Shown piece after piece: positions 10,618 through 22,460 of a stretch of 64,000 nucleotides of DNA. Positions within the stretch are counted from its first letter, which is position 1. Each line of letters opens with the position of its first letter. This stretch comes from Amphiura filiformis (Eukaryota > Echinodermata > Ophiuroidea > Amphilepidida > Amphiuridae): NCBI RefSeq assembly GCF_039555335.1, contig NC_092628.1:83106315-83170314 (forward strand). Direction: 5' to 3'. Position numbers and translations under genes: made by a program. The notes beneath the pieces are model-generated. The model was not told the DNA's origin and made no database searches. It saw nothing but the letters and a program-made list of their open reading frames with translations.

Positions 10618-12633
10618 CTGAATTGTTATGAGAATAGCTGCAAAAATAAGCTGTTCCTTTGGACCAGATCCTTTTGGACGTCTCGTTGACTTCTTCGCCG
10701 CATCAAAGATGCGATATATGCGATTGACTTTGAGTAGTGTTGGAGCATATATAAGTGTAAGACAAATTGATATCACAGCGTGTACCAGTATGCATGTTAC
10801 CGATGTTGGTTTTGCGAAAAATAAGAAAACCGCCAAATATCCCAGCAGTAAACCAAAGATATTAAGCGCACTCAACTCGCGACTACTTGCCTTCACGTGC
10901 GGGTGACTACGATTCTTGATCAGTCCAAATGTGGTAAAAATACAAAGTACTACACCCAAGCAAGTCAACAGAATAATCGCTACAAGTACGGGATGTCGTA
11001 TATCTAACAAAGTTGGGACATTTTTTCGCAGTTAGTGAAGTCATCATTTGGCCATTCTGTATACTCACATGCTTTACATTCAGTGCCATTGAGAACTATT
11101 TCATGGTTTTGACATTTTCGGCAACCCCAACAACACTTTTCTTCTAAAGGCACCACAATATATCCCACATGACAATCAAGTTGAACGGGGTGTTGCAATA
11201 CCCGAACCATTGGACCATCTGATCTTCTCTGGATAAATGGTTAACTTCTCTGATGTGTTTAGCGCATCCCAAATAGCGATATCGACAAGAGCTACCTCTC
11301 CCGTCTCCAAAATCTGCAAGTTTTTCAAAAGATACTTTCCATTGAGATCGCCTTTCGAATCCAATTTAAATTGACCTCTTGTGCCTTCGAAGCTTGTGTT
11401 TCGTATAAACCCAAGAGGATTACGACTAGTAAAATTTACTTGAGATAAGCAATGCGTCATCATATCTGAGCAAGATTCTCTAAGCAAAGAGTCAAGAGCA
11501 TGTGCAAACGCAAAAACCGAATCAATTACGGATGCCGCGAAACCACCTAATCCCGCAGATTCATAATCCCCAATGCTTTGCAAATCGCTGTTTTGTTGGA
11601 AATATATTTCAAGCCACGGGTTACCTTTCATAGTTTCACGCGATAAGTGAGTAAAGTAGTTCTTAAAGTCTGATGGAGGCGGGAGGAAAAACTTAACAAA
11701 TATACCACCGAGTGGTAAGATTTCATCGGTTTGTGGAGACATTGTGTATCCCCAGTAATCGCTACCTCTCCAAGTTATTTGAGAGGCAAAATTTGGATAC
11801 TTATTTGTCAACATTTGTATGATATTATTCGCTGCAACTGATTGAACGAACATGACTACCGTTTGGGCTTGTTTGGAATTGTATAGAGCATTGACAATCT
11901 CTGTTAACTCTGTTGTTGCTTGGATGCTTTTTACGGATAATGATGTAGCGATGCAGATTCCTCTTTCTCTGGTGTAAGATTGAAAAGCGTGAGATGCTTG
12001 AATACCGTATGTGTCGGCTGAGTATACGATAGAGACGTATTCCCAATTGAAATATTTGAGGAGATCCGCAAGAGCTTCACCTTGCTGACTGTCAGGAGGA
12101 ATTGCACGAGAGAAGAACTCAAAACGTGACTTGTCGCTTAATTCGTCACTGCTCGCTCCAAATGAAATCATTGGCAATTCAAGAAGGTCGCACATTGGGC
12201 CAACTACAACGCATTGTGTGCTCTTTATAGGTCCTACAAATCCAACAAAGTTTCCTGAAAACGTATCTTTGCCGCTTTCCAAATGTTCACCCAGATCATT
12301 TTGAATTAAGGAAATGGCTGCCCAAAGAGTAGTGTCTTCCGCAAAGCAATCGTCGCGAATATCGAAACCCAAAGTCACATTTGCCAATATGTCTGTATCA
12401 TCATTGATGACATTGACGGCATAAATCATAGCTTGCAGTAGTTGAAGTGTCGTCAGTGTTGGTGCTGATCCACAGGGCGATTCGCCGTCGTGACTCGACA
12501 GAGGTAGTATTCCACCCAACATGAAATCGCCTTGTTGTTCATACGACACTCGAGCTGCGCCAGGAATCCTGCAGTTAATTGATCGGACTACAATCAGAGC
12601 AACAAGAAATGTTAAAACCAAATTGGTCTGCAT
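10618..12633 (-). pseudogene. Class C GPCR large exon, copy 2, two frameshifts
   Basis: Closest to copy 1 in signal peptide (start MQTNLVLTFL), ligand domain and flanks. The first 485 codons are open and cover signal peptide and a complete Venus-flytrap domain. An 8-bp deletion near 11180, at the ligand-domain/cysteine-rich-domain border, then brings a stop at 11176. The cysteine-rich domain continues in another frame (about 11004-11200, all nine Cys region visible). A 1-bp deletion near 11017 restores the original frame for TM1-TM3, which is intact to the donor CAG|GTAACC at 10618/10617. As written it could give only a secreted ligand-binding domain, so it is most likely a pseudogene. Its ligand residues match copy 1 (Leu for Arg78, GSD motif kept). 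Confidence 0.85.
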
Positions 12634-12728
12634 TTTTGTTTCAATGATATTGAAACGAAGAATGACGAGCTTTACTCCTTGATGGCTACACCGAAGTAGA
12701 TTGAAGCCGATTTGTTTAAAAGAAAATA

Positions 12729-12832
12729 GTTTATACCGATTTCGATCTGATATTTAAAGGAAACGTTGATACAAAAGTAACAGAAAATAAGAGCTTCGAA
12801 AATAAGAGAAAACATTGCTTGCTGACAGTTAG
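12729..12832 (-). promoter_or_regulatory. Candidate core promoter of receptor copy 2
   Basis: A TATA-like box at 12729-12735 lies about 96 bp before the start codon, in the same GTTTATAC context as copy 1. The conserved TTGCTTGC block is at 12813-12832. Together they form the conserved upstream module of subfamily A. Confidence 0.4.
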
Positions 12833-13467
12833 TTGATACAAGTGAAGTGACTCGCCGCAAAAATGTGTTTTTAGATGTGATATGATTACATTATGGCCTT
12901 GCTAAATTAACCTATTTTGTAATTAACATATTCCAATTAAAATGATTACTCTTAAAGTAATCTATTGTCTATGAGTCGCGTAGTCTAGCCTTCAATTTGG
13001 TTAAGAACCAGTAATGACGCCATCAAATACCAATCATTTATCTATTTACATAATTAAAACTTCCCAGTGCTACAAAAGTTATGATTCCCTTTTCTATCTC
13101 TTCTATGGGTTAGAAGTAAAACAACAACAACAACCGCAAAACAAAACGAAATTTTTTTTCAACGACACCCACAATTCAAGAGGTATATATAAATTAAGAG
13201 GAGAATATACAAGAAATGTGTATGAATGTTAATTGCGCCCCAATTTGCATAGCACAATTTCGTTAAAGAATATTTATTACAATGAGTATTATTTAACAAG
13301 TAAATGTCACAACTATATTTCTCATTCCGTTAAATGACTCTCAATATGTCTCTTATTAGTGGAAAGGCTGGCTAAACTTGTTCCTTCTTATTAAAATAAG
13401 TATCATTTTGAGGATTATAGACCTGTTACTTTTCTGTGTGTAAAGTATGATAAATGTTTCCGGCTTA
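12833..13467. other. Upstream flank of receptor copy 2
   Basis: No gene. The stretch 12890-13065 is clearly paralogous to 17590-17765, sharing CCAATTAAAATGATT and GTCTAGCCTTCAATTTGG. At 13431-13467 it carries GTGTGTAAAGTATGATAAATG, which recurs at 22590-22618 beside copy 4. Confidence 0.55.
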
Positions 13468-14523
13468 TTATGGACTCCAGCAAAGCCTTTGATGTGGTGC
13501 CACACAAACGGCTTATGCTGAAGTTTTACCATTACGGCATGCCTACAACTGGATTTCCAACTTCCTAATGCTCCGAGAGCAAAGGGTAGTTATCGGAGGT
13601 GAATGCGCGGACTAGGTCAGTGTCAAATCTGGCGTTTCGCAAGGCACTGTACAAGGTCCACTCTTATTCCTAATGTATATCAATGACATTCCTGACCGAC
13701 TTACAGTTTGGAAGCATACTTAGCAAATGAAATTTAAGCAAGAAAAATGTTTAGTTCTAAAAATTACAAACTCACGTAACCCAAAGACTCATACATACAC
13801 ATGGAATAAGACTACCCTGCAGCCTGCAGGAGACGAACTTACAAACATACTTCGGGGTAGAATTGTCAAATGACATAAAAGGTAACAAACATATAATATA
13901 GATCATGTGACAGCAAAAAGAAACAGATCATTAGGGTTCATAAAGAGAAATCTACGTTCGTGTACACAAGACATAAAAGAACTGGCATACCGCTCGCTAG
14001 TAAGGCCATCACTTGAATATTGTTCAGCGGTCTGGGACCCGTATACCACAAAACTCATACACCAGGTTGAAGCAGTTCAAAGGAAAGCGGCCCCGATTTG
14101 TGAAAAACCGACTACGGCAAATACAGCAGTGTCACCATCATGATCCAAGAACTACAATGGGTAATACTAGCCAGAAGAAGAAACATCACCCATCTAGCCA
14201 TATTCCAGAAAACGCTCCAGGGTTACCTTTCCATATCAGTACGAACACTACTGTGCCCGGTATAGCGTTCCACCAAGAGATCTCATTCACAATTATTCAC
14301 TGAAATTCAACCCACAAAAGATTACTATCACTAGTACTCATCCCAAGAACCGTCATAGACTGGAACAATCTACCACAAGAAAAAATCAATATCCAAGAAC
14401 CCAAAACATTCAAAAACAAGCTCAATGATCATTTTACCATTTAAAAACAGAACTAGCGCACACCATACCCGATTCGTCTTTCCCCACTAGGGGTGTTGAG
14501 TCGTAGACAACCAGAACCAGAAC
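13468..14523 (+). mobile_element. 5'-truncated CR1/Rex-like LINE fragment
   Basis: Reading through frameshifts, the palm motif MDSSKAFDVVPHK, then [14 protein letters not shown] and INDIPD are visible (13468-13700). The C-terminal part (13907-14143) shows FIKRNLRSC, AYRSLVRPSLEYCSAVWDP and QVEAVQRKA, followed near 14340 by PRTVIDWNNLP. The catalytic FADD segment is missing. The junctions coincide with a break in the flank shared by copies 3 and 4, so the fragment inserted after that duplication. Confidence 0.8.
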
Positions 14524-15047
14524 CAGACACTAATTGATTTTAGGTACAAAGAAAAATATGTGAAAAGTATATCGGGGTTTAGGTGCTTTAGAAATCGTAA
14601 GCAACGTTCAATATTAAAGAGCATAAGGGACATTTCTTCTACTTGTGTTCAGCTATTTACAGATGCATTATTCAGGCAATTAAAAAAACCCTCAGATGGT
14701 GATTCTGTTAGGACTGTGAGAGAATGATGGTAAGTGTTTACAAATAAATTATATCGTATGACGAGGTGAACTTGAACGTTCACACAAATTTAGGATACAA
14801 ATCGTTTGTGCAATTTGGTCTCGTATCTCAGTTTTAGTAGATTTTTTAAAAATAAATAAACAAAGTACAAAACAAAAACTAGAAGTTGGGATGAAAATGT
14901 GAGAAATTGATTCATGGACGCCACTTTATTTGTGTCTGACCGTTCATTGCAGCTCTGACCAAAATCAACAGCTCGACGACGACAACTGAGACGACAATAA
15001 TAACAATTGCAAATACGACAACAATAACAACAACAACAACAAGAACG

Positions 15048-15117
<70 letters not shown>

Positions 15118-15161
15118 AATCACTGTTGACCAATATATTATTGACATTACTAATGGGTTAC
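14524..15161. other. 3' flank of receptor copy 3, duplicated beside copy 4
   Basis: Starting at CTAATTGATTTTAG this matches 22646-23164 beside copy 4, including ACAAAGAAAA.TATGTGAAAAGT and the (CAA)n tract. It is the beginning of the intron after copy 3's splice donor. No exon seen. Confidence 0.65.
15012..15118. repeat. (CAA)n microsatellite in the copy 3 intron
   Basis: Nearly pure CAA/ACA triplets for about 100 bp, within 50 bp of the splice donor of copy 3. A shorter tract sits at the equivalent place beside copy 4. The poly-Val and poly-Leu open frames here are artefacts of the repeat. Confidence 0.95.
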
Positions 15162-17183
15162 CTGAATTGTTATGAGAATAGCTGCAAATATAAGCTGTTC
15201 CTTTGGACCAGTTCCTTTTGGACGTCTCGTTGACTTCTTCCCCGCATCAAAGATACGATATATGCGATTGACTTTGAGCAGTGTCGGAGCATATAAGAGT
15301 GTAAGACAAAGTGATATCACAGCGTGTACCAGTATGCATGTTATCGATGTTGGGTTTGCGAATAATACAAAGACAGCTAAATATCCTAGCAGTAAACCAA
15401 AGATATTAAGCGCACTTAAGTCTCGGCTGCTTGCCTTCACATGCGGGTGATTACGATTCTTGATCAGTTCAAATGTGGTCAAAATACACAGTACTACACC
15501 CACACAAGAAAATAGAATAATAGTTACAAGTACGGTATGTCGCATATCTAACAAAGTTGGGGATATTTTTCGCAGCTAGTAACATTTTCATTCGGCCATT
15601 CTGTATTCTCACATGCTTTACATTCTGTGCTATTGAGAACTATTTCATGGTTTTGACATTTTCGGCAGCCCCAACAACACTTTTCTTCTAAAGGCACCAC
15701 AATGTATCCCACATGACAATCTTCACGGCAACTTGAACGCGGTGTTGCAAAACCCGAGCCATTGAAGCCATTTGATTTTCTCTGGATAAATAGTTAACTT
15801 CTCTGGTATGTTTAGCGCATCCCAAATAGCAACATCGACAAGAGCAGCTTCTCCAGTCTCAAGAATCTGCAGATTTTTCAAAACGTACTTTCCGCTCAGA
15901 TCACCTTTAGAATCCAATTTAAATTGACCTCTTGTGCCTTCAAAGCTTGTGTTTCGTATAAACCCAAGAAGATCACGACCAGTAAAGTTGACTTGAGCTA
16001 AACACTCGGTATTCATATCTGAGCAAGATTCTCTCAGTAAAGAGTTAAGAGCATGTGCAAACGCAAAAACCGAATCAACAACGGACGCCGCTAAACCGCC
16101 CAATCCCGTAGATTCATAATCCCCAATGATTTCCAAATCGCTGTTTTGTTGGAAATACATTTCAAGCCACGGGTTACTTTTCGAAGTTTTAGCAGATAGT
16201 TGTGGGAAATATTTCTCAAAGTCAGGCGGTGCCGGAAGGTAAAAGTTTACAAATATTCCACCAATCGGTAATATTTCATCCGTTCTGGGCGACATTGTAT
16301 GTCCCCAGTATTCACTACCAATCCAGGTGATGGTTGAAGCAAATTCGGGATACATATTTTGTAAAGTTGCGATAATCGCGTTTGCAGTTCCCGTGCCGAC
16401 AAACATAACCACCACTATAGCCTTCCGTGCCTCAAATAACGCATCTGCGAGCTCCGTGAACTCCCTTTCGGTTTGGACATTTCTAACTGGCACAGATAGT
16501 GCGATACAAATGCCTCTTTCTGTCACGAAATTTTGGAAAGCGTGAGATGCTTGAATACCGTAAGTGTTGGCAAAGTATACAAGTGAGACGTATTCCCAAT
16601 TAAAATATTTGATGAGATCCGCAAGAGCTTCACTTTGATGACTGTCAGGAGGCACGGCACGCGAGAAGAATTCAAAACGGGACTTATCGCTCAATTCATC
16701 GCTGGTCGCACCGAAAGAAATACTTGGAACTTCCAGAAGGTCGCACACTGCGCCAACTACGAAGTTCTGCGTACTCGTTAAAGGTCCGATTAATCCTATC
16801 AAATTTCCTCGAGGATCCTGATTTTCTGTCTCAGCAATACCACATGAACCTTTGTCTATCAAAGAAAGGGCTGCCCAAAGAGCAGTATCCTCGGCGAAAC
16901 AATCGTCACGAATGTCAAAACCCAAAGTTACATTCGGTAATAGGCCAGTATGGTTATTGATAACATTGACCGCGTATACCATTGCTTCAATGAGTTGGAG
17001 TGTCGTCAATGTTGGAACTGAACCACAAGCCGATATTCCTTCAAGATTCAATGGAAAGATTCCACCTATCTTGAAATCTCCTGGCTGGACGTAAGACACA
17101 TGAGCTGCTTCAGGAATTCCGCAGTCAACTGATGTAATGGCAACCAAAGAAGCAATAATAGCTGAAGCCAAAGTCGACCACAT
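15162..17183 (-). pseudogene. Class C GPCR large exon, copy 3, two frameshifts
   Basis: Belongs to subfamily B with copy 4 (start MWSTLASAII). Signal peptide and Venus-flytrap domain are open. A 1-bp insertion near 15770 (ATTGAAGCCA where copy 4 has ATTGAACCA) shifts the frame and gives a stop at 15723. The cysteine-rich domain (DCHVGYIVV, CCWGCRKC, ECKAC) reads cleanly in the shifted frame. A 1-bp deletion in a T-run near 15561 returns the original frame for TM1-TM3, intact to the donor at 15162/15161. The ligand motif is GSE rather than GSD, as in copy 4. The two single-base shifts could be real or homopolymer sequence errors. I call it a pseudogene provisionally. Confidence 0.75.
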
Positions 17184-17280
17184 TTTGCTACTTCAATTTT
17201 GATGCAAGAATTGAATATGTCTCTTTTGTTGATGGTTAATATATAGTAGATTTAAGATGATTTGGTTATCATATCACCAC

Positions 17281-17765
17281 AGCTAGCTGTTCGGACTACA
17301 ATCAGAGCAAAGAGAAAAGTTAAAACTAAATTCGTTCACATATTTTGCTTTAATGATATGGAAACGAAGAATGAGAAAGTGTCACTCGTCGATGGCTACA
17401 CAGAAGTATATAGATTGAATTAGGATTTTCAAAAGAAACGTTGATACAAAAATATCAAATCAGAAAATAAGAACTCCTTCGTCAATTATAAGAGAAGTGA
17501 TATATTGCTTGCCGATAGTCGATACAGGTGAAGTGAATCGCTGCAAAAATGTTGTTTTAAGACGTGATCAGAATATATATAGTATGGTCTCGCTAAGAGG
17601 CTACCTTGTTAGTACCAATCATTCAACCCATTTAACCCATTCTAGTATTTTCCAATTAAAATGATTTCTCTTAAAGTAATCTTTTATCTATAAGTCACGA
17701 AGTCTAGCCTTCAATTTGGTTAAGAACCGGTGATAACGTCATTAAATACTATACTAATCATTTAT
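17281..17765 (-). pseudogene. Fossil 5' end of a subfamily A receptor copy
   Basis: The sequence matches the 5' end and promoter flank of copy 2 (12577-13065). It includes about 18 signal-peptide codons with their ATG at 17339-17341, the TTGCTTGCC block near 17505, CCAATTAAAATGATT and GTCTAGCCTTCAATTTGGTTAAGAACC. It abuts the subfamily B 5' flank of copy 3 at a sharp breakpoint just after CACCACAG (17280). It is the remnant of a further copy removed or replaced by unequal exchange. Confidence 0.75.
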
Positions 17766-18209
17766 CTTTTTAGTAAACGAATGTGTGTGTGTGTGGGGGG
17801 GGGGGGATATGAGGCAAACCGAGGGGTTGAGGCAAGCGATTTTTGGTACAAATTCATGGGGCGCTTTTTAATCAAACGCTCAAAAAGACTTGGGAAAACA
17901 GTATGTACGGAAACGCTTAAATACGCAAACGTTTCAAGGGGTCCAATTGGGTCCCGACTTACGCTAGAGTGAAAACAACAATGCGATTAATATTGCAACA
18001 CGTAAAAATACAGCCAATTCAGAAATCAATCAATATTCTGATGATGCTTTTCGACCATGAAAAGCGAAACCACCTAACTAGTGAGTAAAATTTGGTTTGG
18101 TTTAGAAGAATCTTCGTAATTAATTCTTTGTATACGATGGTTGACCATTCTTATGATTACCAAACTGGTATTCAAATCTGTGCTGTGATTGGCACCTGCA
18201 TTAGGTATC
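17766..18209. other. Spacer with TG and G runs and a dispersed repeat
   Basis: A (TG)n plus G-run lies at 17781-17808. The following GCGATTTTTGG...TTCATGGGGCGC...TTGGGAAAACAGTA resembles 33415-33535, so a dispersed repeat family is likely. No gene. Confidence 0.5.
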
Positions 18210-18823
18210 TATACTGCGCCAATAAAGTATCCTTACACTTGGAAAAATAATCACAATTTCCAAACTGAACAATATTGTGGTAAATTTGTTTTTTTAATAG
18301 ATGCACTATCTAATCTTGCACATTATGACACCATATTGAATCCAATGTGACTTCAAGAAGTAAAGTTACAAGCATTTGATTAGACGAAGGTCCAGTTTTA
18401 AAAGTGACAAACCGGCCTATTCAAAACTCCACAGACTAGACATCTGGTTTGAGAGTGGTGAATGGATAATTTATGCCTTTGGCTTTAATTTAAAACAAAA
18501 CGAACAAAAGAAAACTGAAACAAAAGAACTGACAAATAAAATGAAAGTTATGAAAAGTACAAAGAGGTAAAAACTGAAATAAAAACTGCTTTAAATAACG
18601 CTTCATTGAAGAAACTGTGTTGTCTCTTTGTTTCACTTGATGGAATCTTTTTGCGCCTTGTATAGGCCAGTTTGTCACTTTTAAAACCGGACCTTCGTCT
18701 TATCAAATGCTTGTAACTTTACTTCTTGAAGTCACATTGAATTCAATGTGGTGTCATAATGTGCAGGATTAGATAAAAAAAACAAATTTCCCAAGTGTAA
18801 GGATACTTTATTGGCGCAATATA
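18210..18823. mobile_element. Long-TIR foldback MITE, about 610 bp
   Basis: Terminal inverted repeats of about 170-200 bp run from TGCGCCAATAAAGTATCC (18215) to GGATACTTTATTGGCGCA (18818). Matched inner blocks include GCACATTATGACACCA, TGACTTCAAGAAGTAAAG and GACGAAGGTCC. The left arm has about 40 extra bases near 18250-18290. The central 200 bp is A-rich and non-coding. Target duplication not clear. Confidence 0.8.
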
Positions 18824-19224
18824 TTTGTATGCCATGCGATTCAGCAAGCTGGCTATTGACTGACCTTGACTGAGGCTTGATTGGGCACTCTCATCTGCTA
18901 TAAAGCATCCAGTTTAAGATTGAGTGGTTTAGGATCGGGTCACTACTAAATCCTACATTAACTCATGAGAGCAAGATGACAGGGGTGTCAAGAGTAGCTA
19001 ACCATCAAAATATCGCATACCGAAAGTTGAACACAAGGACAATTTAGTTTTCATACTTTTTTCTTTATTAATTTTTATTTTTCTCTTATTTTTTCATGGT
19101 TCAACTTATTGCACAAAAGAAACAAATCGAAAAAATAAATATTGTACACTGAAGTTTTAGAGATTCTAGACTCGTAGCGGTAGTGAAGAACGTGTTATGA
19201 GTTGAAATTGCTGCTGTAAGAATA
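18824..19224. other. Spacer, no feature recognised
   Basis: AT-rich sequence without convincing open frames or repeats. Confidence 0.4.
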
Positions 19225-19570
19225 TTGTACAAAGAAGAGCAGCGCGGTTTTGCACCAACAACTACAGGAACACCCCGGGCACTGTCACAGATATTCTCAA
19301 ATTGAACTCGCCAACACTACAGCACAGAAGGAAAACGTCACGACTCATCACAATGCACAAGATTCAGCACCAAGAAATATCTGTTCCAATACCAGACTAC
19401 ATACAAAGACAATCTGCCACTCACACTCGTCAGTTTCATCCTGCTAAATTTCGTGTCGTGGGTCCATCCTCCAACACCTACAGCTTTTTCCCCTGGAATA
19501 CCGGAATGGATTGATATGCCCTCTTCATTACTTGATTGCACAAAGTTGAGCCTCTTCAAAGCAGGACTCT
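19225..19570 (+). mobile_element. LINE 3' fragment (reverse-transcriptase C-terminus)
   Basis: Translation gives QRRAARFCTNNY, then TDILKLNSPTLQHRRKTSRL, LITMHKI and a region with SYFPRT-like context (TYSFFPWNT) followed by LDCTKLSLFKAGL. That order is typical of the last 120 residues of CR1/Jockey-superclade LINE proteins. The rest of the element is absent. Confidence 0.7.
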
Positions 19571-19796
19571 GTTATTTAATTACCTTTTCTGAACCGCGTC
19601 TTTTGACGTCCGGTGTCGGCAATCATGTTCTTGGTCAGATATTGCCTTTATGGCAACTTTACTAAGTATTGTAGATGTAGATTTCTGACAGAACTCTGAT
19701 TAATTATTCTTTTTTCATCAGAATAAAACACTCCATGCATTAGCCAACTCAAATGCCCACCACGGTGGCTGTGACGGCGCGGGTGTTATGAACCTC
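19571..19796. other. Short spacer between LINE pieces
   Basis: No feature recognised apart from its position between a plus-strand LINE end and a minus-strand LINE tail. Confidence 0.4.
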
Positions 19797-22460
19797 AATC
19801 CAATTCAATTCAATTCAATTTAATTCAATTCAATTTAATTTATTTCCATCAAAAATACAAAGAATAATGATAAAAAATACACAAGATGGAGGAGATGCAA
19901 CAAAAGGCAAATGCCTGCAAAAGTGTTGCACCACCTTACAAAAAAAATTAAACACACACACATAACAACTAACCAAGACAAGTGCGGAGGCCTAACAAAC
20001 AAAGGATGAACAAAGATAAATATGTCAGTGTCGTTAATTTACCGGTAAATTAAAAATGACGGTTAATCAACCGGTAAATTAGCGTTAATTTACGATAATT
20101 AATGTAAATTATGAAAATACAAAATTGCAAACTTTACTTACTAAGAAACTGAAGCCTTGAAAGTAGAGGATAGTCTTGTAGCAAAAAACAGATGAAACTC
20201 AATGATAACATAACCCCAGACCGAAACACTTAATACCGAAACACAAAATAAGCTTTCAACCCCCCCCACCGCAATCCAGCCAAACTGCAACGTTTCCAGG
20301 GAAAAAAATTATGGTGATAATTAACCGGAAATTTACCGACTCACAACACTGGAATATCTACTACTCATATCTACTACTTAGGAAAGAAGAGAGAGAGCTT
20401 TCTTAAAAGAATTCAAATTTATTGCATCTTTAACTGATTCAGGTAAACTGTTCCAGAATTTTGGTCCTGTGTTCAAAACTGTTTTTAATTTTATGAATTT
20501 CATGTCGGAAATTTGTTTTGTATTTAGTATCATATTCATGGAAGCTTCCTAATTCAGTAAAAACATGATCAAATGATGACGTAAGTAAACCCTTCTTGTA
20601 CTTATATATGAAAATACCCAGCTCTTTGTTATCTATTTCAAAAATGTTCAGAGTATTATATTTGTCAAACAATGGTTTTGTATGACACAAGTATGAGCTG
20701 TTTGATATTATTCTTATAGCCCGTTTTTGAAGTTTAAATACTTTCGTTAGATAGGTCATAGATGCATAACCCCATAACAATATTCCATATAATAAGTAAG
20801 GTAAGATAAAAGAACAGTATAATTGATACAATGAATTTTTGGGCAAGAATTGCTTGACTTTGTTCAAGACACCCAGATTTATGAAACACAACTTGCAAAC
20901 ATTTTCAATATGAGATTTCCATGTCATGTCAAATTGTCATCTATAATCATGCCTAAAAACTTTGTACTAGTAATTCTCGTCAGTTTACAACCATCTAATT
21001 AGCATTTTCCGTTTTATAGGTAGTTCCAAGTAACATTAGATTAGTTTTAGAAGCATTAAGAGATAATTATTACATTTGAACCAATTGCATACTTCTTGCA
21101 GTTCATTATTCATTGTATCATAGAGAACGTTAATATCTTTATCAGAAAAAAATACAGTAGTATCATCAGCAAAAAGAATAAACGATAGCAGTTTTAAAGT
21201 ATTACAAATGTCATTCATGTACAGAATTAAAAAGTAGTGGCCCAAGTATAGAACCCTGAGGTACACCACAAATCACTTTTTCATGCAATGGAACTGTATT
21301 ATTAAATTTAACATATTGCTTTCTATTCGAAAGGTAATCTGAGAACCATGCATGAGAAATCCCACGGAACCCATAGTGATACAGTTTATCCAGTAAAATA
21401 GTATGGTCAATGGTGTCAAAGGCATTTGACAGATCCATAAAAATACCTACAGTTAAATTATCATCATCAATAGCTTTACTAACCTCCTTATTAAATTCTA
21501 GTACAGCCAAATATTAGTGGTATGATTGTCCTGAATCCATATTGCTTTTGATACAAAATATTATTTTGACCAAGAAATCACAGCACCTGTTATGAACAAT
21601 ACGTTCCAAAATTTTAGAAAAAGTGGGTAAGACAGAGACAGGTCTATAGTTACCAAAATGTTGTAGGTTGTCTTTAAAAAAATAAATAAATAGGAACAAC
21701 TTTGGCTACTTTGATATCATCGGGTACTGTTCCAGTACTAAGAGATAGATTAAATAACATTTTCAATGGATAGCAAATTTCATTCGCTGCTGTTTTTATG
21801 AGATCTGATTTGATATTATCATGACCAGGGCTTTTTCTATTCCCAAGCTTTCTAATGATTTTAACCATTTCTTCCTCATCCGTAAGTCGTAGAAAGCATG
21901 TAGCACTAAAGTGAGTATTTTTCAAATATGAGTTGTAATCATTACCAGTGTGTTTAATGCTAGAGGTTAAAGTTGGGCCTATACTGGAAAAGTACATATT
22001 AAACTCATTAGCAATTTCCTTTGAGTCAGTAAGTGTTTCATTATTTTTGGGGAATTTACCTGAAATATGATTTTTTTTAAGTCCTAAAGATAGAATTCAA
22101 AATCTTCCAGGTACTCCTCATATTGTGTTTTTCTTTATCTAGCAAGCTGCTGAAGTAATTTTGTTTTGCCAAACGAAGCGTAATATTAAGTTTATTACGA
22201 TACATTTTGTATTTTTGAATATTATGTTCTGTTGGTCAGTTTAATGATTTTTTATATAATAGATTTTTTCTTCTTATACATTTCATCAATGATTGTGTAA
22301 TCCAAGGGGACTTCATAGATGATTTCTTTAACTTTTTTGGAAAATATTCATCATACAACGAATTGAATTTATTAATAAACGACATATACGATTTGTTGAC
22401 ATCATCAGATGAGCACACATCATCCCAATCTACTTCGTGTTGCATTAAGCCTTTGTCACG
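19797..22460 (-). mobile_element. 5'-truncated LINE with AATTG tail, minus strand
   Basis: Read on the minus strand: linker (22445-22236, SPWITQSLMKCIRRKN), LGNRKSPGHDNI (about 21850), NYRPVSVLPTFSKILERI (about 21650), palm FMDLSNAFDTIDH and GVPQGSILGPLLF (21510-21211), catalytic FADD (about 21180), then LPYLLYGILLWG and LQKRAIRII (20927-20439). A final frameshift leads to KFWNSLPESVKDAINLNSFK near 20430. The 3' untranslated region ends in a (AATTG)n-type tail at 19797-19850. Endonuclease is missing and several frameshifts break the frame. Most similar in style to CR1/Jockey-superclade elements. Confidence 0.85.

Noticed and set aside
14912..15147. Poly-Val and poly-Leu proteins on the minus strand
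   Set aside because: Produced by a (CAA)n microsatellite; hydrophobic look is not a membrane protein.
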